Below are positions 16,921-25,793 of a stretch of 64,000 bases of DNA, piece by piece. Within the stretch, counting starts at the first letter, position 1. Each line of letters begins with the position of its first letter. The notes beneath the pieces are model-generated. The model had not been told where the DNA came from. It saw only the letters and a program-made list of their open reading frames with translations, and made no database searches. Origin of the DNA: Bacillus sp. FJAT-14578 (GTDB lineage: Bacteria > Bacillota > Bacilli > Bacillales > Bacillaceae_H); NCBI RefSeq assembly GCF_000504165.1, contig NZ_AYSE01000004.1, forward strand, positions 434,001-498,000. The letters run 5' to 3'. The translations under genes and the position numbers were made by a program.

Positions 16921-17732
16921 ATTTTTTTGTGCTGTAATGCTCGATGATCTTACTTACGATGTTAGGCAATGCTTTTTTCTGTTTGAAAAGAAACTGGTAG
17001 AGAGCTTCTCGCTCCTTTGAACTTACATTCCACTCAGCAGGGATGGAATTGATCACTTCATATATTGATTCATTTGGCAACTTTTCAATTTTATCGATAA
17101 ATGAAGTCAACTCGTTGGAATCATCTAGAAGAGAGTTTGCCCATTGATAAAAAGGCCATTTGAAATTATATTCAGGTTGCCCCTCACGAAGCGTTTGGGC
17201 ATTCCATTCATAGCGACCCGGAAAACATCTTCCATGATCAATCATGTGAACATAATAGTTGCTGTCACTTAGCCGCTCCAAAATGCCATTCATCGTACCC
17301 CGGTCGGAGTTGTTTACTCATTGGTCGAATACGGTTATGCCTGCAAGCATATTCCGATTTTTAACTTCCGCTTTGGAGGAGCTTCTCTTACGTCTTCGAA
17401 AGGCATACAGTTTTCGATAAAAACGCATCCATAATGGGTACCAGGATTATAGCTTCGTTTTTTCTGTTGTAGTTCCGGAGTATTCTCGATAAATTCCTCT
17501 GGTACATAAACAAGAGCAAATGGAATAATGGGGAGTGAAAGGAGCTGTGCCAATTTCGCAATCACATATTCATTCACCACTTCTTTTATTCTTTTTTTCT
17601 AACACCGTAAAACTTCGTGACATACCTTTTGCCATCACTGTATTCAATTACATGAGCAGTTCCGCCTCGTAACGCCTGGACATATTTAACAGCGTATATT
17701 GGCTGTTTCACTTTATTTTTGTTTGCTGTCAT
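16919..17732 (-). pseudogene. HipA-like kinase pseudogene
   Basis: Read on the minus strand from ATG 17732 (GGAG nine bases upstream), the protein starts MTANKNKVKQPIYAVKYVQ. The frame shifts in an A7 tract near 17,591-17,598 and again near 17,345-17,360, and a TGA at 17,318 replaces the expected Trp in FDQ-W-VNNSDRG. The conserved pieces RGGTAHVIEYSDGKRYVTK, VVNEYVIAKLAQLLSLP, NNSDRGTMNG and MIDHGRCFP show a HipA-type kinase-fold protein of about 270 residues. At least three lesions make it non-functional. Its 3' end abuts the IS3 remnant. Confidence 0.85.
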
Positions 17733-18041
17733 AGCATTCGCTCCTTTGCTGATCAATTACCAAAGCGGTGACACTAGTTAAGATGAATGGTCTTGTACCA
17801 ACATGGTCCCGTATTTCTTGAAAGTAGCCCATCCCATTCTCCTATCATGATGATTGACTCCTTTAAGAAAGTGAATTAAGATTCTTTTTTTATTAAATTC
17901 AGAATGGACAAGATTCGAAACGGTCAAAAGCATATTTTTGATAAAGTTTTTAGGGTACTCTTTTTATGGTACTCCAATGTAAATAAGAAACTGAAAATCG
18001 GCTTGAAAGTTTGCTGTACAGAACTTTTCAAACTCAATTAG
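17733..18041. other. Intergenic region without recognisable gene
   Basis: It lies between the divergently oriented HipA-like pseudogene and cysK. It is AT-rich, and I see no open frame with a ribosome binding site and no clear hairpin. The cysK promoter begins at its right edge. Confidence 0.5.
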
Positions 18042-18070
18042 TTGGTTCCTTGTGTAAATTCCTGTATAAT
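18042..18070 (+). promoter_or_regulatory. Probable cysK promoter
   Basis: TTGGTT and TATAAT are 17 bases apart. The segment just after the -10 (CTTATAGGAATCATAC) contains ATAGGAAT, which is reminiscent of CymR sites of sulfur genes; that part is a guess. Confidence 0.6.
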
Positions 18071-18105
18071 CTTATAGGAATCATACAATAAAGGTTGGAT
18101 TACAA

Positions 18106-19029
18106 ATGAAACTATATAATTCCATTCTTGATCTAGTAGGAAACACACCTATTGTAAAACTGAATAATATACCTGACGCTAACGGGGCGGATGTATATAT
18201 TAAGCTTGAATCCTTTAATCCCGGAGGCAGTGTCAAAGACCGTGCAGCCATGAGCATGATTGAACGAGCCGAATCAGAAGGGCTTATCACACCCGGAAAA
18301 AGTACGATCATTGAGCCGACTTCCGGCAATACAGGTATCGGTATCGCGATGGTATGTGCGGCAAAAGGATATCGTTGTATTATTACGATGCCTGATAATG
18401 CGACGGTTGAGCGTGTTAAAATTTTAAAAGCTTATGGAGCAGAGGTTTATTTAACACCAGCAAGCCTCCGTATGCAAGGAGCCATCGATGAAGCGGAACG
18501 TCTGGCGGCCAATGTTCCGGGCAGCTTTATTCCGATGCAGTTCGAAAATGCGGCGAACCCTGATGCACATCGTTCAACGACCGCTGTAGAAATCATGGAA
18601 GCGTTTGATGGGAAACTAGATGCACTCGTATTAACAGCAGGAACAGGCGGAACGGTGACAGGAACAGGGGAAGAGCTCAAGAAACACATTTCCGATTTGA
18701 AAATTTACGTTGTTGAACCGTACGGATCTCCTGTGCTTTCAGGAGGAGAACCGGGGCCTCACAAAATTCCAGGAACCGGACCGGGATTCGTACCGACGAT
18801 TTTGAACCGCGAAGTTTACGATGAGATTTTACTGATTAAAGATGAAGATGCTCAAACGATGGCACGCCGTCTAGCGGCAGAAGAAGGCATTTTTGTCGGG
18901 GCATCCGGCGCGGCATCTGCCCACTTTGCGGTTGAAACAGCCAAAAAGCTTCCGGCAGGTGCAAGAGTGCTTTGTATGGCACCTGACACAGGTGAACGCT
19001 ATTTGTCTTCAGATTTATTTCCTGAATAA
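18106..19029 (+). CDS. cysK: Cysteine synthase A (O-acetylserine sulfhydrylase)
   Basis: In the 307-residue protein Lys44 in NPGGSVKDRAA is the PLP lysine. The substrate loop PTSGNTGIG, the phosphate loop GTGGTVTGTGEELK, and GEPGPHKIPGTGPGF near residue 215 are all typical. It makes cysteine from O-acetylserine and sulfide. The start has AAAGGTTGG about 10 bases upstream, a weaker site than its neighbours. It is monocistronic with a strong terminator. Confidence 0.95.
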   Translation: MKLYNSILDLVGNTPIVKLNNIPDANGADVYIKLESFNPGGSVKDRAAMSMIERAESEGLITPGKSTIIEPTSGNTGIGIAMVCAAKGYRCIITMPDNATVERVKILKAYGAEVYLTPASLRMQGAIDEAERLAANVPGSFIPMQFENAANPDAHRSTTAVEIMEAFDGKLDALVLTAGTGGTVTGTGEELKKHISDLKIYVVEPYGSPVLSGGEPGPHKIPGTGPGFVPTILNREVYDEILLIKDEDAQTMARRLAAEEGIFVGASGAASAHFAVETAKKLPAGARVLCMAPDTGERYLSSDLFPE

Positions 19030-19069
19030 TCATGCTTGTTCTCAATAGCAAGCTTTAAGGAATCTTGAT

Positions 19070-19103
19070 AAAAACGACAGCTGATCATGCTGTCGTTTTT
19101 TTT
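19070..19103 (+). terminator. cysK terminator
   Basis: The arms AAAAACGACAGC/GCTGTCGTTTTT pair perfectly around a 7-base loop and run into eight T residues. Confidence 0.92.
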
Positions 19104-19306
19104 ATTCTTATAGAAACGCTCGGTTTCGTTCCCATATCCGTTCCTTTACAATATATATAACTATAGCGAGGAATATATTGTGTAACAGTGTGGTGAGTCG
19201 TCATCCCTTTGACTGAAAAGCAAAATGATAAAGGAAACCTTCAATCAACGAAGGTTTCTTCTCGTGAGAACGGGAATGAGAGTGAGAACACAACGGAGGT
19301 GAAGTC

Positions 19307-19477
19307 ATGGCAGTTGTGAAGGCAACGGAATCAGATATTGACCTTTTGGCAAGATTGCTGAGGGCTGAAGCAGAGGGTAAAGGAGTACAGCGGCGCGGGA
19401 TTCATGCCCATTCCGGTCGATATGTTGAAAATGGACATGTTTGGATATTTTCTTCCATATATTGTGAAAAGGAATGA
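19307..19477 (+). pseudogene. 5' stub of spore cell-wall hydrolase gene cwlJ
   Basis: The ATG has a perfect GGAGGTGAAG site, and the first ~24 codons read MAVVKATESDIDLLARLLRAEAEGKG, the N-terminus of CwlJ. The reading then diverges and stops at 19,477, so the catalytic domain is lost. Two further open segments (about 19,400-19,550 and 19,560-19,716) carry protein-like sequence I cannot assign. The block 19,104-19,903 therefore looks like fused debris of several genes, closed by the hairpin at 19,712-19,756. Confidence 0.75.
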
Positions 19478-19711
19478 AAATAATCACGGAAAAGGCAGCC
19501 TACAGCAAAAAGAGAGGCGTGGATTACGTCCTGTTTTGCCTTATTTTCTGTAAAGGATGTGGTGACAGTAGAGGTAAATGCAAGCTATCATATTCTTTCG
19601 GATATTAATGGCGTATTAACTGTCGCGATTTGCATAAATGGAGAAATTGGAGTCATCGTCGCAGGGCAAACAGAAACCATTTTAATCAAGTTAAAGAATA
19701 TTTTCAAAGAA

Positions 19712-19756
19712 AGATAACCAAGCAGGTATGAAGAGCGTATACCTGCTTGGTTATCT
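19712..19756. terminator. Strong bidirectional terminator
   Basis: The arms AGATAACCAAGCAGGTAT and ATACCTGCTTGGTTATCT pair perfectly around a 9-base loop and extend into AAAG/CTTT. Confidence 0.85.
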
Positions 19757-19903
19757 TTCTAAAAAATGGCTTAACACAGAAACATTCGATTTGATGGGGA
19801 TTTGTATGATCAATTTTCTTAATCATCCATACTGTCTATATGAAAATCATCGCTCTTTAAAGACAACGAGCGGCAGAATATTTCCTAAGAGGAAAGTTTC
19901 ATC

Positions 19904-21352
19904 TCATAGATGGATCGATTTCGTTGAAAGGATTTCACAGAGCTTTTCCAGCCCGACCGCTAGATCATGATCACTTAATAGTGAATAGCTTAGGCGGATG
20001 TAGTGGTGTTTCGGTTCATGCACAAAACAGGCGGATCCAGGTAAAAAGGAAACTGAAGCTTCGTTTGCTTTCGCAAGCAAGGCCATGGCATCGATGTTTT
20101 GAGATAGGGAGACCCATAAGTTCAAGCCGCCTTGAGGGAGATGAAATTTAACCGAATCGTCTAATGAAGAAAGGATGTTTGCCGATGTATCACGCCGGAT
20201 TTGCAAAGCGATCCGCAGTTTTTGTAAATGATTTCGCATCCTTTCTGTACGCAAAAAAGGAAGAATCCCTTTTTGCGTAAGTAACGGGCTTCCGATATCC
20301 ATGGAGGCTTTTGTTGCATAAAGCCAATCGTACACAGGCCCTTCAGCGAACAGTGCAGCAATGCGAATCCCCGGTGCCATCGTTTTGCTGAATCCTTTTA
20401 TATACATGACATGTCCGTTCCGGTCAAAATATTTGATGGGCCGGGGCAGGAGATGGTCATCAAAATAAATCTCACTGAACGAGTCATCTTCTACAATAAA
20501 AAAGTGATAAAGTTCGGCAAGTTCAACGAGCTCCCGTCTTCTTTGTTCGCTCATCAAGGTACCGGTAGGATTGTGAAACGTCGGATTGACATATACCAAA
20601 ACCGGTTTCCGTTTCTGACAAACTTCTTCTAATAGATCAATCTGGAGACCTTGTTCATCAACCTCGATGGGAAGGACATTGATTCCTTTATTTATAAAGA
20701 CATCAATCGCGGCACCGTAACACGGGCTTTCGACTACAACTGTATCCCCAGGTTTCAATAACGTTTGTGCGATAAGGTCGATTCCTTGCTGGACACCGCT
20801 TGTAATGATGAGATTGGAAGGAGGGGCGGGTAATCCTTGTTGTTCTTTCAAATAGGCAGACACGGCAAATCGAAGCTCTTCATCTCCATGGACAGGGCCA
20901 TATGTCGCCAAAATCATCCGGTTTTTATCCAGGATTTTTTGCATTTCGTCTGCCAAAAACTGTGTCGGCAGGAGGCGCGGGTAAACGACCGCCTGGGAAA
21001 AATCATAATATTGCTTCTTACGATTGAGTAAATATTGAGACCGAATGATATTGTATGATAAAGCGCGCTGCCACTCATATGGAAGATTCGGCTGGAGGAT
21101 CGGAATCGTTTTTTGCCCTTTTACATATACGCCCTTGCCGCGCTGGACGGACACATACCCTTTCATTTCCAGCCATTTATACGCTTTGCGGACAGTCAAT
21201 AAACTAACACCAAGATCGCCTGCGAATGTTCGTAAAGAAGGGAGCTGTTCCCCGTCTGCCAGCATCCCGTTTTGAATCCGCTGCACCATTTGCATGCAAA
21301 TTTGCTGATAGAGCGGCGTACTCGAATGTTTGTGCAATGTAAATTTCACCAC
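19904..21352 (-). CDS. MocR-family regulator (GntR DNA-binding plus aminotransferase domain)
   Basis: The 482-residue protein joins a GntR winged helix (about residues 14-75, STPLYQQICMQMVQRIQ ... YVSVQRGKGVYVKG) to a fold-type I aminotransferase domain. The PLP lysine is in YIKGFSKTMAPGIR; NPTFHNPTG and VEDDSFSE are further PLP contacts. MocR proteins sense PLP or an amino acid. It starts at GTG with GGGGTG upstream. It is divergent from an EamA exporter, and the shared gap carries two direct repeats that look like its operator, so it probably controls that transporter. Confidence 0.9.
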   Translation of the reverse strand: MVKFTLHKHSSTPLYQQICMQMVQRIQNGMLADGEQLPSLRTFAGDLGVSLLTVRKAYKWLEMKGYVSVQRGKGVYVKGQKTIPILQPNLPYEWQRALSYNIIRSQYLLNRKKQYYDFSQAVVYPRLLPTQFLADEMQKILDKNRMILATYGPVHGDEELRFAVSAYLKEQQGLPAPPSNLIITSGVQQGIDLIAQTLLKPGDTVVVESPCYGAAIDVFINKGINVLPIEVDEQGLQIDLLEEVCQKRKPVLVYVNPTFHNPTGTLMSEQRRRELVELAELYHFFIVEDDSFSEIYFDDHLLPRPIKYFDRNGHVMYIKGFSKTMAPGIRIAALFAEGPVYDWLYATKASMDIGSPLLTQKGILPFLRTERMRNHLQKLRIALQIRRDTSANILSSLDDSVKFHLPQGGLNLWVSLSQNIDAMALLAKANEASVSFLPGSACFVHEPKHHYIRLSYSLLSDHDLAVGLEKLCEILSTKSIHL

Positions 21353-21439
21353 TTCACCCCAATTCTATTTATAAAGCGTGTATTCGTATAAGTTAAGTTA
21401 ATCGTATTGTAAACTCATTATCAACTAAAATATTATTCA

Positions 21440-21468
21440 ACTGTTATAGGCTGTGTTGTACTGTTATA
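21440..21468 (+). promoter_or_regulatory. Direct-repeat operator of the MocR regulator
   Basis: ACTGTTATA occurs at 21,440 and again at 21,460, exactly 20 bases (two helical turns) apart. MocR proteins are known to bind direct repeats. The second copy overlaps the likely -35 region of the exporter gene, whose -10 is TATAAT at 21,481-21,486. Confidence 0.65.
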
Positions 21469-21515
21469 TATGTTATCCCCTATAATCATCTCATCTGCTA
21501 GAAGGGGGAAAATAC

Positions 21516-22433
21516 ATGGTAATCATCAACTATCTTTTCATTTGTCTCATTTTTGGAACAACCTTTTTAACGATTAAAATGGGGATTGAGGCAGGGGCAC
21601 CTCCGCTTTTTTCGGCAGGTATCCGTTTCTTTGCCGCAGGCCTTCTTGTTGTCTTATATTTTGTAGTAAAACGCCATCCTGTCACACTGTTTCTTTTGTC
21701 AAAAAAAGTAGCATTTGCCGGTTTTTGCCTCACATTTATGACATTTGCCACGTTGTATTGGGCAGAACAATATATCACATCAGGTTTAGCCGCCGTTTTG
21801 TCGGCAACCGGACCAATGATGATCCTATTTGTTCAGGCGAAGCGGAATAAGACCATCATCAAAAGAGAACAGTTTATTGCGCTTATAGTTGCACTTGCCG
21901 GTGTGATCTGCATTTCATTGCCGGGCTTTCATCAAGAATTATCTTACATGTGGGTAATCGCATGTGCCGTCATCTTGGGAGGGGAAGTGTTTTATGCAAT
22001 CGGGACACTTAACTCCAAGGAGATTTTAACGACTGAAAAGGATGTGTCACCATTTTTGATCAACGGTGTTCAAATGCTGTATGGCGGTTCAATGCTTCTT
22101 ATGTTTTCAATCGTGACAGAACAGCCGAACCCGGCCGTCCTTACAACATGGGATGTATGGGGGCCAATCGTTTATTTGATTTTCATCGGGTCCATCGGCG
22201 GGCACGGGTTATATTACTGGCTCATTTCAAAGACGAATCCGGTTTTTCCGTCTACATGGCTGTACATCTCACCGTTGATCGCTGTCGCGGCAGGATATGT
22301 GTTCTTGGATGAGCCGGTCAAACCAATTATGGGCCTCGGGGCTGCTTTCATTTTGGGCGGCGTATTTTTGGCGAACCGGACCACTCTCCAGTCGTATTGG
22401 AAGCAGGGGAAACTGTTCAAAAAAGCGGTGTGA
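21516..22433 (+). CDS. EamA-type DMT-superfamily exporter
   Basis: The 305-residue protein has ten membrane helices in two EamA halves: the first begins MVIINYLFICLIFGTTFLTIKMGIEAG, and the second ends YISPLIAVAAGYVFLDEPVKPIMGLGAAFILGGVFLANR. Such proteins export amino acids, metabolites or drugs. Divergence from a MocR regulator suggests an amino acid or amine substrate; this is inference. AGAAGGGGG precedes the ATG. Transcription likely ends in the hairpins at 22,469-22,570. Confidence 0.88.
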   Translation: MVIINYLFICLIFGTTFLTIKMGIEAGAPPLFSAGIRFFAAGLLVVLYFVVKRHPVTLFLLSKKVAFAGFCLTFMTFATLYWAEQYITSGLAAVLSATGPMMILFVQAKRNKTIIKREQFIALIVALAGVICISLPGFHQELSYMWVIACAVILGGEVFYAIGTLNSKEILTTEKDVSPFLINGVQMLYGGSMLLMFSIVTEQPNPAVLTTWDVWGPIVYLIFIGSIGGHGLYYWLISKTNPVFPSTWLYISPLIAVAAGYVFLDEPVKPIMGLGAAFILGGVFLANRTTLQSYWKQGKLFKKAV

Positions 22434-22468
22434 TGCAGGAATTGGATGAAAAAAGGATTGAATGAAGA

Positions 22469-22620
22469 TGACCGAAAAGGGCAAAATACGACCCTTTTCG
22501 GTCACCCTCATGAAAGGCCCCGTCATGAAAACCCAGTAAAATAAAGGGGTTATGTGACGGGGCCTTTCATTAAAAATCAGTTTTTGTGATTTATTAGAGG
22601 CTTATGGGACAGCCTCTTCG
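22469..22620. repeat. Double-hairpin element, copy 2, with conserved tail
   Basis: Hairpin X (22469-22504) has the arms TGACCGAAAAGGG. Hairpin Y (22510-22570) has 16-bp perfect arms ATGAAAGGCCCCGTCA around an inner ATGAAAACCC/GGGGTTATG. A tail AAAAATCAGTTTTTGTG follows, then the small stem AGAGGC/GCCTCT (to 22,615). The same tail recurs at 34,519-34,565. It lies between convergent eamA and patA. Confidence 0.85.
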
Positions 22621-22637
22621 ATCCTTTTATTTAAAAA

Positions 22638-23822
22638 TTAGGCAAGAGAACCAGCTTTCGTTTGTTTTTCATAAGAGCCAAGGAAAGCTTTTAAGCGTTT
22701 GATGGCTTCTTCTAATTTTTCCATTGAGTAAGCATACGAAATGCGGATATGTTCTTTTCCGCCGTTTGTAAACACGGTACTTGGAAGAACCCCGATGCCC
22801 GCTTCTTCCAGTAATTGAACACTGAATTCATATGAATCGTGATGGAAGTTTTTAATGGACGGGAAAATATAAAAGGCGCCTTCCGGAATGAAGAGTTCAA
22901 AGCCGAGGGCCGTCAATTCCCTGCATAAATAATCGCGGCGTGCTTCGTATTCTTTTTTCATCACAAGGGCGTCATCTTTCCCATTTGTTAACGCAGCGAC
23001 AGCGGCTGCTTGGGCGATTGTGTTGATGCTTGTAATGGTATATTGATGGACTTTAATCATTTCTTTTGTCAAATGTTGCGGTGCCAGCGTAAAGCCGATG
23101 CGCCAGCCTGTCATCGCATGTGACTTCGAAAGACCGTTCAGAACGATTGTTTTGTCCCGCATGCCTTCCACTGCAGCGACGGAAGCATGCTGCTGGCCGT
23201 AAATGAGCTCACTGTATATTTCATCCGCCACCACATAAATGTCCAGCTCTTTCAGCACGGTACTTAAGTCTTCCAATTCTTCTTTTGTCATGATGGCACC
23301 GGTCGGATTGGAAGGGTAACCGAGAATGACCGCTTTTGTTTTAGGCGTCAAATGCTGAAGCACTTGTTCTTTCGTTAATTTAAAGGCAGTGTCTGTCGTA
23401 TCCACACAAACCGTTTTCCCGCCGCATAATGTGATGACCGGCTCATATCCGGAATAGGCAGGAGCCGGAAGGAGCACTTCATCGCCTTCGTTCAAAATGG
23501 TTCTCAACGCGATAAAAATGGCTTCTGTTGCACCATTTGTGACTAAAATTTCGTCTTGGGCACTATAGTTTAGTCCGTATTTAGATGAAAAATAATCGGA
23601 GGCCGCTTCACGCAGCTCCAGTAATCCTGCCGTATGGGCATAGGATGTCATATTTTGGTCGATGGCAAGCTTTCCGGCTTCCTTGATGTGCTCAGGTGTC
23701 GGAAAGTCAGGCTGTCCGATCGTTAATGAAATGACATTCTGGTAAGTATTGATTTTTTCAGCAAATTGACGGATTCCCGAAATCTCGATTTGCTGAACTT
23801 GGGGATTCAAGATATGTTTCAT
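22638..23822 (-). CDS. patA: Class I/II aminotransferase PatA
   Basis: The 394-residue protein has the PLP-binding features of AspC/PatA enzymes: TNGATEAI, GYPSNPTGAIMT, VVADEIYSELIY, and Lys233 in NGLSKSHAMTGWRIGF. The GWRIGF arginine contacts the substrate. In B. subtilis PatA is assigned to the N-acetyl-LL-diaminopimelate step of lysine and peptidoglycan precursor synthesis. I chose ATG 23822 (GAGAGG 8 bases upstream; the protein starts MKHILNPQVQQIEISGIRQF); the frame continues upstream but without a site. It is a single gene. Confidence 0.88.
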   Translation of the reverse strand: MKHILNPQVQQIEISGIRQFAEKINTYQNVISLTIGQPDFPTPEHIKEAGKLAIDQNMTSYAHTAGLLELREAASDYFSSKYGLNYSAQDEILVTNGATEAIFIALRTILNEGDEVLLPAPAYSGYEPVITLCGGKTVCVDTTDTAFKLTKEQVLQHLTPKTKAVILGYPSNPTGAIMTKEELEDLSTVLKELDIYVVADEIYSELIYGQQHASVAAVEGMRDKTIVLNGLSKSHAMTGWRIGFTLAPQHLTKEMIKVHQYTITSINTIAQAAAVAALTNGKDDALVMKKEYEARRDYLCRELTALGFELFIPEGAFYIFPSIKNFHHDSYEFSVQLLEEAGIGVLPSTVFTNGGKEHIRISYAYSMEKLEEAIKRLKAFLGSYEKQTKAGSLA

Positions 23823-24173
23823 TATATATACCTCTCTAACTTCAAAAAATGATAGATCGTAAAAAGAATAAGGAAATAGTCTGAAAAAAGGTTTATTTTT
23901 ATAAATATACACCCATTCTTCTTTGCTCGCAATCACTTAATCTATATCAATCTAGAAAATTCGACATGACCAAAGAACGGCCATGCCAAATTTTCTAAAC
24001 CTTTGAGGGCCGATTCAAGTTGTCTGGATGACTGATTGTGAATACCTTCGGATGGAATGAAAGTATGTCGAGTTATTAAGTGGAATATATAAATCTTGAA
24101 TGCTGATAAAAACGATGAGAGAATGAATGGTATTGAGAAGCGGAAAATAGAAAGAAACGAGAGGGTCCAGCAT

Positions 24174-24638
24174 ATGATATCTTTTGAATCGATTACAGAA
24201 GAAACATTATACATAGCGATGGAACTGTTGAATTCCAACGAAGAATACAATCGCTTGGAAAATGGACAGGCAGCGCGTACCGAAGAAGAGGTGCGGGCAG
24301 AATATATAAATAAAAAGACCATCAGTTTGTTCATTAAAGCCGACGATACTTATATTGGATTGATTGATTTTTTGAATAAAAACGAAAAGGACGGCTATCC
24401 ATGGATTGGTTCGTTCATCATTCACCAAGATTACCACGGATACGGTTATGGCACACAAGCTTACTTTCATTTTGAGCAATGGCTAATAGACAAAGGTGTG
24501 TCAACCGTACGTTTGGGCGTGCTTCAGCTAAATAAGAGAGGGAGAGAATTTTGGGAAAGAGCGGGTTTTCAATATTATACAACAAAGCAGCTCGGTCCAA
24601 ATCAAGTCGATTGTTTCGAGAAAACCGTGCAAGCTTAA
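24174..24638 (+). CDS. GNAT-family N-acetyltransferase
   Basis: The 154-residue protein has the acetyl-CoA site IHQDYHGYGYGTQAYFHFEQW (the Q/R-x-x-G-x-G/A pattern is slightly divergent: Y-H-G-Y-G-Y-G-T), followed by RLGVLQLNKRGREFWERAGF, the usual beta5-alpha4 block. The substrate is unknown. ATG 24174 has GAGAGGG 8 bases upstream. A 17-bp perfect hairpin terminator follows. Confidence 0.85.
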   Translation: MISFESITEETLYIAMELLNSNEEYNRLENGQAARTEEEVRAEYINKKTISLFIKADDTYIGLIDFLNKNEKDGYPWIGSFIIHQDYHGYGYGTQAYFHFEQWLIDKGVSTVRLGVLQLNKRGREFWERAGFQYYTTKQLGPNQVDCFEKTVQA

Positions 24639-24658
24639 TCTTTGATGATTTTTGTTAC

Positions 24659-24700
24659 ATAGAAAAGAAAGAAGGATCAGCTTCCTTCTTTCTTTTCTAT
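24659..24700. terminator. Terminator after the GNAT gene
   Basis: The arms ATAGAAAAGAAAGAAGG/CCTTCTTTCTTTTCTAT pair perfectly over 17 bases with an 8-base loop. Confidence 0.88.
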
Positions 24701-24795
24701 TATCTAAATATATATTCATATATATAACGTTTTATCATCAGCGTTTTGGACATACTGCTTCTAAAGAGAATGTTACGGGCAGAGAGGGTTTTTCC

Positions 24796-25272
24796 ATGGT
24801 TTTCGCTTTTTTTCTTTGTATAGCATCGCTGCTGTTGGTTCATTATGTTGTAACCGAAAAAGCGCTTCATCCGTTAGAACATATATTTATTTGGCTTCTA
24901 TTTGTTGCCGTTTTTATTACCTTTGTCGATTTAGCTACACCGAAAAATTCAGAAATGTTCACTATTAAACACGAATGGACCTTTCGTTTAGGTTTACGTT
25001 TGAATGAAATTATCATCGTTCCCCTCATCATGCTATTCTACTTGGAACAGGTTCATAAAACGAACACTTTTATAAAAAACGTTATAAATTTCGTCGTGTT
25101 TTTGTTGATTTTACTTTTGAATGAATGGTTATTAAAGAAACTGAACGTAATCGATCCAAAGGAATGGAACGATTGGTGGTCGATTCCTAATTGGACGCTT
25201 TGGTTAATCTTTTCTTTTATCATGCAAAGGCTCTTTAGAAAATTATTGATAAAGGAAGGGGTTATACATTGA
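24796..25272 (+). CDS. Small integral membrane protein (CBO0543-like pair, first gene)
   Basis: The 158-residue protein starts MVFAFFLCIASLLLVHYVVTEKALH and has four to five hydrophobic segments. It ends with a basic tail (MQRLFRKLLIKEGVIH). AGAGAGGG lies 7 bases before ATG 24796; the frame opens earlier but without a site. It overlaps the next gene by four bases and is surely co-transcribed. Size and topology resemble CBO0543 proteins such as the one at 11,561; I cannot assign a function. Confidence 0.7.
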   Translation: MVFAFFLCIASLLLVHYVVTEKALHPLEHIFIWLLFVAVFITFVDLATPKNSEMFTIKHEWTFRLGLRLNEIIIVPLIMLFYLEQVHKTNTFIKNVINFVVFLLILLLNEWLLKKLNVIDPKEWNDWWSIPNWTLWLIFSFIMQRLFRKLLIKEGVIH

Positions 25273-25751
25273 ATTCGGGGATTATAAATCAAAATGATTG
25301 GTTTGTCGGCGTCTTCCTTCTTGTCTCTTTATTGATTATATTCCGTTTGCCAAGACGTTTCCCTTTGTCTGTTTCCATTTTGATTTCTCTTTTTGCGATT
25401 GCGGTATCAAGAATTGCGGATCATTTATTGGCCGGTCCGCATGTTGATTTATATGATATTATGGATGCCAACAAAATTGAATATGCCGATCTATTCACCT
25501 ATTTGTTGTATGCCCCGGCTGCCTATGTTTTTATTTATGCATTCGACCGACTGAAACCTCAAGGTATTTTCTTTACGCTTTACATTTTAGTTTGTTCGAT
25601 AGGGGGAATAGCGGTTGAATGGACGGCGCATCTATTTGATGTTTTTACGTATAAAGAGTGGAACATCTTTTATTCGTTTACTACTTATTTGATTGTCCAG
25701 CCTTTGATGATTTGTTTTTTTCGTTTTATCAAAAACCAACATACTTATTGA
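25269..25751 (+). CDS. Small integral membrane protein (second gene of pair)
   Basis: The 160-residue protein starts at TTG (GGAAGGGG upstream), overlapping the previous stop. It has about five membrane segments, with conserved-looking loops SRIADHLLAGPHVDLYDIMDANKIEYADL and VEWTAHLFDVFTYKEWN. Histidine, aspartate and tryptophan near membrane ends recall the CBO0543 group. No function is known. The coupled pair may form a complex. The terminator at 25,757-25,788 follows. Confidence 0.7.
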   Translation: MNSGIINQNDWFVGVFLLVSLLIIFRLPRRFPLSVSILISLFAIAVSRIADHLLAGPHVDLYDIMDANKIEYADLFTYLLYAPAAYVFIYAFDRLKPQGIFFTLYILVCSIGGIAVEWTAHLFDVFTYKEWNIFYSFTTYLIVQPLMICFFRFIKNQHTY

Positions 25752-25756
25752 TATGG

Positions 25757-25788
25757 AAAAAAGAGCCCGTGCCAAACCGGGACTCTTT
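25757..25788. terminator. Terminator between convergent genes
   Basis: The arms AAAGAGCCCG and CGGGACTCTTT (one bulge) carry T-rich ends on both strands. Confidence 0.75.
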
Positions 25789-25793
25789 CCCAT

